Of a stretch of DNA of 5,526 nt, positions 1-5,408 are shown piece after piece. Source of the stretch: Gemmataceae bacterium (GTDB lineage: Bacteria; Planctomycetota; Planctomycetia; Gemmatales; Gemmataceae); NCBI GenBank assembly GCA_009691815.1, contig SIAL01000251.1:1-5526 (forward strand). Direction: 5' to 3'. Numbering within the stretch: position 1 is the stretch's first letter; every line of letters begins with the position of its first letter. The notes beneath the pieces were generated by a model, which was not told where the DNA came from, made no database searches, and saw nothing but the letters and a program-made list of their open reading frames with translations. Made by a program: the position numbers and the translations under genes.

Positions 1-524
1 ACAGGCAATTCACGGTGCCCACATTGAAGCCGGATTTGGTGCATTCGGCCCGTTTGGGGTTTGATTTCAAGCAAGGCCCATTCCGATTCCTGCCCCAAAA
101 CCCGTACCTTGGATTCAGCTCGCTTCGATCCGGGTGAGCCCTCCTCCACCACCAGTCCCCTTGCCTCGCCTTCGACTTTGGCGAGATGCTCAATCCAAGT
201 GCATTCCTCGTCGTTGGAGGGGAGTTTGGGGCCGGTGGGTACAATGGCCCAATAGGTTTTCTCTACTTGCCGATCCCGAAATTGCTCTGCCAACCGAGCT
301 GCTGCCTTTGAGCTTTTTGCGAATAAAAGGACACCGCTAACAGGCCTGTCTAGCCTATGGGGGATGCCTAGGTAGACCTTGCCTTCGGTCTTATTTTTGC
401 TTTTCATTAGCCAACCGCGGGCATAGCACTCCTCCGAGTCAGGGACATGGGCGGGGGCCTGGGTTGGTAGGCCCGCAGCCTTGTTCACAACAAGGCAATG
501 ATTATCCTCAAAGAGGATCTGCAT
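1..524 (-). CDS. RluA-family RNA pseudouridine synthase, 3' end cut by window edge
   Basis: Converts a uridine in structured RNA (usually 23S rRNA, sometimes tRNA) to pseudouridine in the cytoplasm; the target base cannot be told from sequence. The reading frame is open from ATG at 524 to the left edge, giving 174 residues. It begins directly with the catalytic-domain opening (ILFEDNHCLVVNKAAGLPTQ, residues 3-22), so there is no N-terminal S4 domain. The signature HRLDR is at residues 56-60 with the catalytic Asp at D59, followed by PVSGVLLFAKS (61-71), KTYWAIV (89-95), and the late TGRMHQIRL block (158-166), where TGRTHQIR is usual. The missing C-terminus is probably about 40-70 residues. 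In-frame stop TGA (569-567) lies upstream with no other ATG between, supporting the start; the ribosome binding site is weak. It lies 32 bases after the protease gene on the same strand, so it is probably co-transcribed with it. Family call is firm; subfamily is not. Confidence 0.93.
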   Translation of the reverse strand, partial: MQILFEDNHCLVVNKAAGLPTQAPAHVPDSEECYARGWLMKSKNKTEGKVYLGIPHRLDRPVSGVLLFAKSSKAAARLAEQFRDRQVEKTYWAIVPTGPKLPSNDEECTWIEHLAKVEGEARGLVVEEGSPGSKRAESKVRVLGQESEWALLEIKPQTGRMHQIRLQCGHRELP

Positions 525-556
525 AAAAGAACATTCCCGATAATAAAAGTTTGGGG

Positions 557-1960
557 TCAGGCGTTTTCAATCGGTGGAAAATTACCGACACTTGCCCCTT
601 TGAGCTTGGTTCGGAGGAACTCAAGGGCTTTTTCCATCACCCGGTCCTTGAAATCTTTGGGAGCCAAACGGGGATTATCCTTTTTGGGCTCGGTTTCTAC
701 AAGGGTTCGGGGTTTTTTGCCATTGCGGAGAATGTCCTTGTCGGCCCGCCAAAGAAAATAGTTCCGAAACTCCTCCGGGGAAAGTTTTACTTCCATCCCT
801 TCGCTTGGTTTCACGCCCCATTCATCGGTCTCTTTGCTGTCAGGAAAGCGATGAATGTTTTTGCCATTGGGTCGCCAGTAAGAGGCGGTTGTCAGCTTGA
901 GGGCGCTTTGACGGCCTTCCATTTCAATCACATTTTGAACGCTCCCTTTGCCAAAGGTCCGCTCGCCAATGACGATAGCCCGTCCGCTGTCTTGGAGGGC
1001 GCTGGCAAGAATTTCACTGGCACTAGCGCTGGACCGGTTAATTAAGACGGCCATCGGGTGCTGATCCACGGGAAGAAAAATGGTTCCGTCCCCTTTGGCA
1101 TCAAATGATTCTTCGGCCATACCTCGTCCCCGAGTGCTGACAATCCGCCCTGAAACGATGAACATATCCGCTATTTCCACCGCGGATCGCAACAATCCAC
1201 CCGGGTTGTTTCTTAAATCCAAAACCAAGCCGCGCATTCCTTGTCCTAGCAGGCTATCCATGGTTTGACGCATTTCTTTCGCGGCGGTTTCGCTGAAATT
1301 GGTAATTCGGATGTAGCCGATTTTTGCCTCCTTATCGAACATAAAATCCCAGGCCTTGCCATCTGGCATACGGGTGTCCCCAAGCACTGCGGCGAGGCTA
1401 ATGATGGCTCGTTTAATGGTGATATCAATCGGGTCCTTATCCCCTTCATGGAGGATGGATAAGGTGATTGGGGTATCAGGTTCACCCTGAATCAGGTTGA
1501 CCGCATCGTTTACAGGTATGTTTTCCGTTGGCTTGCCTTCGATTTTTACAATCAAATCTCCCGCAATGATGCCCGCTTCATAGGCCGGGGTACCCACCAT
1601 CGGGCTTATGACCTTAAGGAGGTTGGATCGGGGATCCCGGGTGACTTGAACCCCAATGCCCCCATAACGACCCTTGTTGGTGGAATTGAACTGTTTGTAA
1701 TCTTCGGGATTGATGTAGGAAGAATAGGGGTCCAGACGCTCCAGCCCCCCATTGATCATGTCCTCGACCAGTTGTCGTTCGCGCTCAGCGTCTAGGGGCT
1801 TGACATAGCGGTTGCGAACCTCATGGAAGACATCCACCAACAGGCGGACCATGGCATAGTCCCTGTCCTTCTCCTTGGAAGGGGAGTAAGCAAATAAGGC
1901 CAAACCGAGGGCGGCGGTAGCGAGGATTCCCAACAGCCAACTGAAATTTTTGCGCATCAT
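557..1960 (-). CDS. ctpA: S41-family C-terminal processing peptidase (CtpA/Prc type)
   Basis: A serine protease that cleaves substrates near the C-terminus, using a PDZ domain to recognise the tail; members act outside the inner membrane (periplasm in Gram-negatives). The 467-residue product has a basic N-terminus and a hydrophobic stretch at about 7-25, a signal peptide or membrane anchor. A PDZ domain covers about 96-185 (GIGV at 101-104). The S41 core follows, with LDLRNNPGG at 247-255, SSASASE at 310-316 and FGKGSVQ at 336-342. Aligning by spacing to Prc (Ser430/Lys455/Gln459), the catalytic residues are S313, K338 and Q342, all present with the expected 25- and 4-residue spacing, so the enzyme should be active. 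Length is typical of bacterial CtpA. A Lys/Pro-rich tail (about 411-467) follows the core. The start is supported by a GGAG motif 9 bases upstream. The physiological substrate is unknown, and nothing nearby suggests one. Confidence 0.96.
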   Translation of the reverse strand: MMRKNFSWLLGILATAALGLALFAYSPSKEKDRDYAMVRLLVDVFHEVRNRYVKPLDAERERQLVEDMINGGLERLDPYSSYINPEDYKQFNSTNKGRYGGIGVQVTRDPRSNLLKVISPMVGTPAYEAGIIAGDLIVKIEGKPTENIPVNDAVNLIQGEPDTPITLSILHEGDKDPIDITIKRAIISLAAVLGDTRMPDGKAWDFMFDKEAKIGYIRITNFSETAAKEMRQTMDSLLGQGMRGLVLDLRNNPGGLLRSAVEIADMFIVSGRIVSTRGRGMAEESFDAKGDGTIFLPVDQHPMAVLINRSSASASEILASALQDSGRAIVIGERTFGKGSVQNVIEMEGRQSALKLTTASYWRPNGKNIHRFPDSKETDEWGVKPSEGMEVKLSPEEFRNYFLWRADKDILRNGKKPRTLVETEPKKDNPRLAPKDFKDRVMEKALEFLRTKLKGASVGNFPPIENA

Positions 1961-1969
1961 TAAGGCCTA

Positions 1970-1973
1970 CTCC
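1970..1973 (-). promoter_or_regulatory. Ribosome binding site of the S41 peptidase gene
   Basis: GGAG on the minus strand sits 9 bases before the first of two consecutive ATG codons (1960-1958 and 1957-1955). Spacing favours the first ATG; either gives nearly the same protein. Confidence 0.6.
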
Positions 1974-2220
1974 GATGGGGGTCTTTGTCATGGTAAGGGG
2001 AAACCGTTCGCCAAGGCGAGAGAATTTCCGGGTTACCCACGGGAAGAAATCGCGGTCGGTAATATAAAGGTGACCTCGATTTAGGACATGAGGTTCCAAA
2101 TCTCTTGAGATGTTACATTTTAGGGGCGGATCGCTTCCTTGAAACCAAGTCAGAGTTAGGGCAAAAGTTTGCCGTTTCAAAGAAAATGCGGATAAGCCCC
2201 CCGCCATCGGTTCAAAGGGA

Positions 2221-2290
2221 CTTAAAATCCATTTTTTTTGCCTCAAAATCCTCAATTTACCTATTCAATTTATTTTTTTGACGATACAAT
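2221..2290 (+). promoter_or_regulatory. AT-rich, phased-tract region with a possible -10 box
   Basis: A/T tracts are centred near 2225, 2235, 2246 and 2256, about one helical turn apart, followed by two more near 2269 and 2276. Directly downstream is TACAAT (2285-2290), one mismatch from TATAAT; it would start transcription near 2297 and leave a leader of about 55 bases before the ATG at 2352. The matching -35 position (about 2262-2267, TATTCA) is poor. TTGACG at 2278-2283 looks like a -35 box but has no -10 at the right distance. Inference: a bent or UP-element-assisted promoter for the TIGR03000 gene. Confidence 0.35.
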
Positions 2291-2337
2291 GAGCGAAATG
2301 GGTGCCTTGAACTGGGTGTAAGGGCATTTGTGGCTAC

Positions 2338-2343
2338 AAGGAG
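2338..2343 (+). promoter_or_regulatory. Strong Shine-Dalgarno site fixing the TIGR03000 gene start
   Basis: AAGGAG is followed by an 8-base spacer and ATG at 2352. An in-frame ATG at 2328 lies before this site and would place the Shine-Dalgarno sequence inside the coding region, so 2352 is the better start. Confidence 0.8.
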
Positions 2344-2351
2344 ATAACACT

Positions 2352-2981
2352 ATGTATAGTTTAGTAATTGCAACTCTTTTGACCGCCGGTGCCGAAACCC
2401 CTGATACTCATCGGCTTCGTCCTGTGCGAGTCTACTCGGGTTGTTACGGCTGCTATGGCGGGTACGCCGTTCCGGTGCGCGCCTATTATCGCCCTCCCGT
2501 TGTTTACAGCTCCTGTTTTGGGTGCTGCGGGGGGGGGATGGTTTACAGCTCCTGCTTTGGCTGCTATGGCGGCCAAGTGATTACGGAAAGGGTGGTGGTG
2601 GAATACCAACAACCTCCTGTCCAAATGAAGGTTCAACCCCCCAAAGCGCAATCCCCATCCCCTGCGAAAGATCAGGCTCCCAAAGGCCAGGCTCCCGGTA
2701 AGGGAAAAACCGCCTCGAAGGACGCCCCGGCTCGGGTAATGGTTAAGGCACCCATGGATGTAAAAATCTATGTAAATGGCCAACTCATTCGTCGCCAAAA
2801 TGATGAACAAGTCCTTCAAACCCCAGAACTTTCGGCGGGGGAAGCTTTCCACTATGAGATTGTGGCTCGCCGCGAGGGTGATGACGCCTCGGTGGTCATT
2901 GAGCGCAAAATTTCCGTCGAAGCTGGCCGTGAAAGCATTCTGGATCTTTCCCGCGAGTTTTCGAGCCTTGCCAGTCGCTAA
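2352..2981 (+). CDS. TIGR03000-domain protein with Cys/Gly repeats
   Basis: A 209-residue protein of unknown function. Residues 1-14 are hydrophobic (LVIATLLTAGA) and may be a short export signal with cleavage after AGA, but there is no basic residue before the core, so this is uncertain. Three copies of VYSxCxGCxGG follow (27-37, 51-61, 64-74), each with a CX2C pair, giving seven cysteines in all. A Pro/Gln/Lys/Ala-rich, probably disordered linker covers about 86-125. Residues 126-200 match the TIGR03000 domain (PARVMVKAPMDVKIYVNGQ at 126-144, then a TPEL-type turn, paired beta strands and a VEAGRE end), a domain found mainly in planctomycetes, often with Cys/Gly- or Tyr-rich N-terminal regions. 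It appears to be a single-gene unit: its own ribosome binding site upstream and an intrinsic terminator 22 bases after the stop. The cysteines could form disulfides, bind metal or cross-link a surface protein; none is shown. A run of nine G within codons 59-62 is a slippage risk. Confidence 0.88.
   Translation: MYSLVIATLLTAGAETPDTHRLRPVRVYSGCYGCYGGYAVPVRAYYRPPVVYSSCFGCCGGGMVYSSCFGCYGGQVITERVVVEYQQPPVQMKVQPPKAQSPSPAKDQAPKGQAPGKGKTASKDAPARVMVKAPMDVKIYVNGQLIRRQNDEQVLQTPELSAGEAFHYEIVARREGDDASVVIERKISVEAGRESILDLSREFSSLASR
2430..2573 (+). repeat. Three in-frame VYSxCxGC coding repeats
   Basis: Units of 33 bases at 2430-2462, 2502-2534 and 2541-2573 encode VYSGCYGCYGG, VYSSCFGCCGG and VYSSCFGCYGG. 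Units 2 and 3 are close in DNA (about 5 differences in the first 30 bases) and separated by 6 bases, suggesting a recent duplication. Unit 1 is more diverged and separated by a Tyr/Pro-rich stretch. Confidence 0.85.
2529..2537 (+). repeat. Homopolymer run of nine G inside the TIGR03000 gene
   Basis: Nine consecutive G bases lie between coding repeats 2 and 3. The frame is intact here, but gain or loss of one G would shift it before the TIGR03000 domain. It is a candidate contingency tract and also a place where sequencing errors are likely. Confidence 0.8.
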
Positions 2982-3002
2982 AGCAATATTTGCTTGAATG
3001 TT

Positions 3003-3037
3003 AAAAGCCCCTCCTTTTGCGAGGGGCTTTTATTTTG
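3003..3037 (+). terminator. Rho-independent terminator after the TIGR03000 gene
   Basis: AAAAGCCCCTC (3003-3013) pairs perfectly with GAGGGGCTTTT (3021-3031) around a 7-base loop, and T-rich sequence continues to about 3036. It begins 22 bases after the stop at 2981. A small perfect hairpin (AAGCAA-TAT-TTGCTT, 2981-2995) lies between stop and terminator. The A tract on the left side could let it also work weakly for the convergent minus-strand gene, though that gene ends about 180 bases away. Confidence 0.93.
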
Positions 3038-3129
3038 GACTTGTACAAAGCTCCAACTTTTAGTGGGTTTCGGCGAAGCTTCGAATTGCCATGAAAACCC
3101 TATCCAACCGACCCAAATACACGAATTGA

Positions 3130-3157
3130 ACCCGGTCTGGGTAACCCAATCCCGGGT
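3130..3157. repeat. Nested inverted repeat in the convergent spacer
   Basis: Outer arms ACCCGG (3130-3135) and CCGGGT (3152-3157) enclose inner arms TGGG (3138-3141) and CCCA (3145-3148) around TAA. The whole can fold as one stem with a small internal loop. No T run follows on either strand, so it is not a standard intrinsic terminator. A 10-base palindrome CGAAGCTTCG lies nearby at 3074-3083. It may be a transcript-end structure or a protein site; function unknown. Confidence 0.5.
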
Positions 3158-3216
3158 GGCGTGGTGGTTCCCAATGGATCAGGCAGTTTGGTGTTGGCCA
3201 CCGGGTTAGATTTTTG

Positions 3217-3912
3217 CTACTTCAGGATTTCCACTTCGGGGGGGTGCGGTTCAAAAAAGAAGCGAGCAATGGCATATTTCCCCATCGCCCAGATCGCCCC
3301 AATGCTGAATATCGTGTTCCAAAGGCGGAAGAACCCGTGAGAAACCATGATATTCCCCCAGCTTTCCTCTGACCCAAGCCACCCGGGGAGTTTGGTGAAT
3401 ACCAACACATCCCAGACAATAAGGGCAATAATGAGAACGGTAAACAAACCGGCCAAGAGGTGCCAAAGCACATAGTCCCAGAATCCCTTATGTTCAAGTT
3501 TTTTCAAGCGGTTCGGGGTTCGTGAACGCAAGTCATAGCCACAAGTTAGGCAGATCACATCTTCCGCAGTAGTGAGTTCATTGGCGCAACTGGGGCACCG
3601 ATGGGATTCTGCATCCCTGTTTACCCCGTATTGGCCATCTTCCTCCTCTTGACCTTGAAAGGCAAAATTTTCCTCCTTGGCCGGTGGAGGCGGAGTGGGT
3701 TTGGATGGCGGAGGCGCGGACGGTTTGGCAGGGGGCTTTGCCGTTGGTTTTGCCGTGGCTTTTGGAGTAGGGGCGGTGCTATTATCTTTAGCAGCCTGGG
3801 TTTGCAGGATGGTTTTGCATGTTGGACATTGGACCTTGGCTCCAAGGGAAGCATTGGGTATCATCAGGCGGGTTTGACATTTAGGACAGGCAATGGTGGT
3901 GTTGTCTGACAT
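3217..3912 (-). CDS. Double zinc-ribbon membrane protein of unknown function
   Basis: I do not recognise a named family for the whole protein. From ATG at 3912 it is 231 residues. An N-terminal zinc ribbon of MJ0042-like type has cysteines at 9, 12, 29 and 32 (IACPKC, VQCPTC). A Lys/Pro/Ala-rich linker spans about 41-80, then an acidic patch (EEEED, about 89-92). A second ribbon has cysteines at 106, 109, 121 and 124 (HRCPSC, ICLTCGYDLRSR). Two hydrophobic segments follow, about 147-171 (a clear membrane span) and about 195-218 (weaker), and a short tail ends in EVEILK. This suggests a membrane protein with both ribbons on one face, probably cytoplasmic. The frame is open back to 4062, but that would overlap the divergent gene and put a non-conserved leader before the ribbon; TTG at 3945 with an upstream GGAG is an alternative. 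No clear Shine-Dalgarno precedes 3912. A possible promoter, TTGCTG (3973-3968) and TATTCT (3950-3945) with a 17-base spacer, fits the 3912 start. Confidence 0.85.
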   Translation of the reverse strand: MSDNTTIACPKCQTRLMIPNASLGAKVQCPTCKTILQTQAAKDNSTAPTPKATAKPTAKPPAKPSAPPPSKPTPPPPAKEENFAFQGQEEEDGQYGVNRDAESHRCPSCANELTTAEDVICLTCGYDLRSRTPNRLKKLEHKGFWDYVLWHLLAGLFTVLIIALIVWDVLVFTKLPGWLGSEESWGNIMVSHGFFRLWNTIFSIGAIWAMGKYAIARFFFEPHPPEVEILK

Positions 3913-3944
3913 GGGTTTAGGCCCGGTTGGATAAAGGATTACCA

Positions 3945-3973
3945 AGAATACCGACTCCGGTTTTTTACAGCAA
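3945..3973 (-). promoter_or_regulatory. Possible promoter of the zinc-ribbon gene
   Basis: On the minus strand, TTGCTG (3973-3968) and TATTCT (3950-3945) are exactly 17 bases apart. They match the sigma-70 hexamers at 3 and 4 of 6 positions. Transcription would start near 3938, about 26 bases before the ATG at 3912. Weak matches, so a suggestion only. Confidence 0.3.
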
Positions 3974-3975
3974 AA

Positions 3976-3994
3976 TCCCCTAACAAGCAGGGGA
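3976..3994. promoter_or_regulatory. GC-rich inverted repeat in the divergent spacer
   Basis: TCCCCT (3976-3981) and AGGGGA (3989-3994) flank a 7-base loop, set in A/T-rich sequence. It lies 2 bases upstream of the candidate -35 of the zinc-ribbon gene and 36 bases before the GT2 start. Read on the minus strand, TTTT follows the stem, so it resembles a short terminator or attenuator; read as DNA it could be an operator shared by the divergent genes. Confidence 0.45.
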
Positions 3995-4014
3995 AAATTT
4001 GTGGCGGCAGATTT

Positions 4015-4019
4015 GGAGG
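4015..4019 (+). promoter_or_regulatory. Ribosome binding site of the GT2 gene
   Basis: GGAGG lies 11 bases before ATG at 4031. A closer ATG at 4021 is only one base from the site and is in another frame, so 4031 is the start that yields the conserved protein. Confidence 0.6.
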
Positions 4020-4030
4020 AATGAAATTTC

Positions 4031-4822
4031 ATGAAGCATACCTTTGCGGTGTCTTCGATCATTGCAGTAGCAACCTACAACGAGCGAGAAAATCTCCCGT
4101 TGTTATTGAGCCAAATCCGCCTCCATGCGCCCACCTCCCACATTTTGGTGATCGATGACAAATCGCCCGACGGAACGGGTCAGTTGGCAGAGCAGCTGGC
4201 AGCAAAAATGGGTCGAATTTCGGTGATCCATCGCGCAGGCAAACTCGGCTTGGGTACGGCAATGGTTGCCGCCATGAAATATGCCTTGCACGAGGGTTTT
4301 GGCGTGCTTGTCACCATGGATGCGGACCTGAGTCATGACCCCGCTGTGCTGCCCAAATTGTTGGCGGGCCTAGGCGAATACGATGTGATGATTGGCTCGC
4401 GTTATGTTTCCGGTGGGGGCACCAAAGACTGGCCCTGGTTACGCAAGTTTTTGAGCAAATCCGTAAACCTCTTGGTTCGTACTCTCCACCGTCTCCCTGC
4501 CAAAGATAACAGCGGGGGTTACCGTGCCTATAAGCGGGCCTATTTGGAAAAGGTCGATCTTGACCATCTCCTTTCGGCGGGCTATTCGTTCCAAGAGGAA
4601 ATGCTTTTGAGGTGCCATCGGGCGGGGGCCCGCATCGGTGAGACTCCGATTCTTTTTGCCGATCGCAGGTTAGGTGCCTCTAAGGTGAATCTCAAAGAGT
4701 GTGCCCGGTCGCTAGCCATGCTCCTCTATTTGGGTGTTCCCCGGTTTTTAGGAGGCCCTAATTTGGCCCCCTTAAAAAGTTCCCCCAAAGGACCGTCCCA
4801 TGAATTTCGTAAAACCGCCTAA
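4031..4822 (+). CDS. Dolichyl-phosphate mannosyltransferase-like GT2 glycosyltransferase
   Basis: A GT-A fold, family 2 enzyme predicted to move a sugar (mannose from GDP-mannose in the best-known members) onto a polyprenyl phosphate at the cytoplasmic face of the membrane, producing a lipid-linked donor for later glycosylation. The 263-residue protein shows the DPM1 motifs in order: ATYNE (14-18), VIDDKSPDGT (40-49), the metal-binding DAD at 97-99, GSRYVSGG (122-129), DNSGGYRAYKR (159-169), GYSFQEEM (184-191) and the RRLGASKV loop (212-219). It ends soon after the catalytic domain, with no long C-terminal membrane region, like the short soluble DPM1 class. Sugar and acceptor cannot be proven from sequence; glucose or another sugar is possible. 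It is the first gene of an overlapping pair with the alkyltransferase and is divergent from the zinc-ribbon gene. No flippase or GtrA-like partner is visible. Confidence 0.94.
   Translation: MKHTFAVSSIIAVATYNERENLPLLLSQIRLHAPTSHILVIDDKSPDGTGQLAEQLAAKMGRISVIHRAGKLGLGTAMVAAMKYALHEGFGVLVTMDADLSHDPAVLPKLLAGLGEYDVMIGSRYVSGGGTKDWPWLRKFLSKSVNLLVRTLHRLPAKDNSGGYRAYKRAYLEKVDLDHLLSAGYSFQEEMLLRCHRAGARIGETPILFADRRLGASKVNLKECARSLAMLLYLGVPRFLGGPNLAPLKSSPKGPSHEFRKTA
4787..4792 (+). promoter_or_regulatory. Ribosome binding site of the alkyltransferase gene, inside the GT2 gene
   Basis: AAAGGA is 7 bases before ATG at 4800 and lies within the coding sequence of the upstream gene, which fits translational coupling. 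Confidence 0.65.
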
Positions 4823-5297
4823 AGCTATCGAAACAAAGACATGTTCCCTAGAGTTCCCTTTGGGCCGGGTGGACCTCGATGTTTCCGCTGTCGGTATCCA
4901 CCAAATCCGTTTGAGTACCGGGCCTAAACCCAAGACCAGATCCCCTCTCCTTGACCCCTATCAACCATTGGTGGCCTTCCTTGAGAATTGGCCAACCTTA
5001 CCTGCCCCCACCCGCATTCCCTTGGTTATGGAGCCTACCGTTTGGCAAAAAGCTGTCTGGGCCCTCCTGTTGCAAATTCCGGTCGGCGAAACCGAAGCCT
5101 ATGGCGCAATTGCAAAAAAAATGGGTCGCCCCACCGCCTCTCGGGCAGTTGCAAGGGCCTGTGCCTCCAATAATTGGTGCTTGCTGATTCCATGTCACCG
5201 GGTTTTGGGGGCCAACGGCCGAATCTGCGGTTTCCGGGGCGGGATGGAATGGAAACCCAAGCTACTCTGTCGAGAATGGGAATTCTCCATGATTTGA
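4800..5297 (+). CDS. ogt: Methylated-DNA--protein-cysteine S-methyltransferase (Ogt/MGMT)
   Basis: Repairs O6-alkylguanine (and O4-alkylthymine) in DNA by moving the alkyl group once, irreversibly, to its own cysteine. The product has 165 residues, usual for Ogt. The poorly conserved N-terminal domain (about 1-70) includes the typical strand pattern around FPLGRVDLDVS (19-29). The DNA-binding domain has IPVGETEAYG (93-102) and the recognition helix SRAVARA (114-120). The active site IPCHRV (130-135) has acceptor C132. Counting from human MGMT Cys145, the equivalents of Tyr114, Arg128 (arginine finger), Asn137, His146 and Glu172 are Y101, R115, N124, H133 and E159, all conserved, so activity is expected. 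The usual Pro after the Asn hinge is N125 here. No Ada-type regulatory domain is fused. It overlaps the GT2 gene by 23 bases in another frame and has its own AAAGGA site, so it is probably co-transcribed. An inverted repeat, GAGAAT-GGGA-ATTCTC (5272-5287), lies near its end. Confidence 0.95.
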   Translation: MNFVKPPKAIETKTCSLEFPLGRVDLDVSAVGIHQIRLSTGPKPKTRSPLLDPYQPLVAFLENWPTLPAPTRIPLVMEPTVWQKAVWALLLQIPVGETEAYGAIAKKMGRPTASRAVARACASNNWCLLIPCHRVLGANGRICGFRGGMEWKPKLLCREWEFSMI

Positions 5298-5408
5298 AAC
5301 AATGGACATACACTCTAAATTTCCCCTTTCCAGCTCTTCGGCAATTCTCGTACAATTGCATTTGAGACCCTTTTTCCAAACCCGTTTACCTTCCTTGGGT
5401 TTGCCTCC

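Larger units (their letters stand above)
1961..2351. other. Divergent intergenic spacer without a convincing gene
   Basis: About 390 bases separate the minus-strand protease gene from the plus-strand TIGR03000 gene, so both promoters should be here. Visible items are a small palindrome TCGCCAAGGCGA (2008-2019, 2-base centre), a GGGTTACCC repeat (2030-2038), and an AT-rich block at about 2221-2290 described separately. I found no strong -35/-10 pair for the protease gene. The minus strand is open from a TTG at 2255 into the protease gene, but that frame shows no domain, has only a TTG start and overlaps ctpA heavily, so I do not call it. Confidence 0.6.

Noticed and set aside
61..340. Plus-strand open frames near the left edge
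   Set aside because: They are antisense to the pseudouridine synthase, which has clear motifs; the plus-strand proteins are low-complexity Ser/Pro-rich shadows.
551..1045. Plus-strand open frame opposite the 3' half of the protease gene
   Set aside because: It is antisense to a well-supported S41 peptidase whose catalytic motifs lie in the same bases; no domain on this strand.
1821..2255. Minus-strand 144-codon open frame covering much of the ctpA upstream spacer
   Set aside because: It starts with TTG, overlaps ctpA by about 140 bases in another frame, and shows no recognisable domain, signal or ribosome binding site.
2430..2573. Repeats as a CRISPR array
   Set aside because: Only three units, in frame, encoding a Cys/Gly motif, with irregular spacing and no unique equal-length spacers.
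2361..2852. Minus-strand 163-codon frame opposite the TIGR03000 gene
   Set aside because: Its apparent Ala/Gly/His-rich pattern is the complement of the Cys/Gly repeats; no start signal and no domain.
2994..3209. Plus-strand 71-codon frame in the convergent spacer
   Set aside because: It runs through the terminator at 3003-3037 and has no ribosome binding site or recognisable motif.
3601..3909. Plus-strand Gly/Arg/Phe-rich frames opposite the zinc-ribbon gene
   Set aside because: The composition is the mirror of the Lys/Pro/Ala linker on the minus strand.
3913..4062. N-terminal extension of the zinc-ribbon protein back to position 4062
   Set aside because: It would overlap the divergent GT2 start and cross the ribosome binding site and hairpin; the ribbon begins right after the ATG at 3912.
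5272..5287. GAGAAT/ATTCTC inverted repeat at the end of ogt as a terminator
   Set aside because: The stem is short, AT-rich, inside the coding region and not followed by a T run.
5035..5379. Minus-strand 114-codon frame opposite the alkyltransferase
   Set aside because: It is antisense to conserved Ogt active-site codons and shows no domain of its own.
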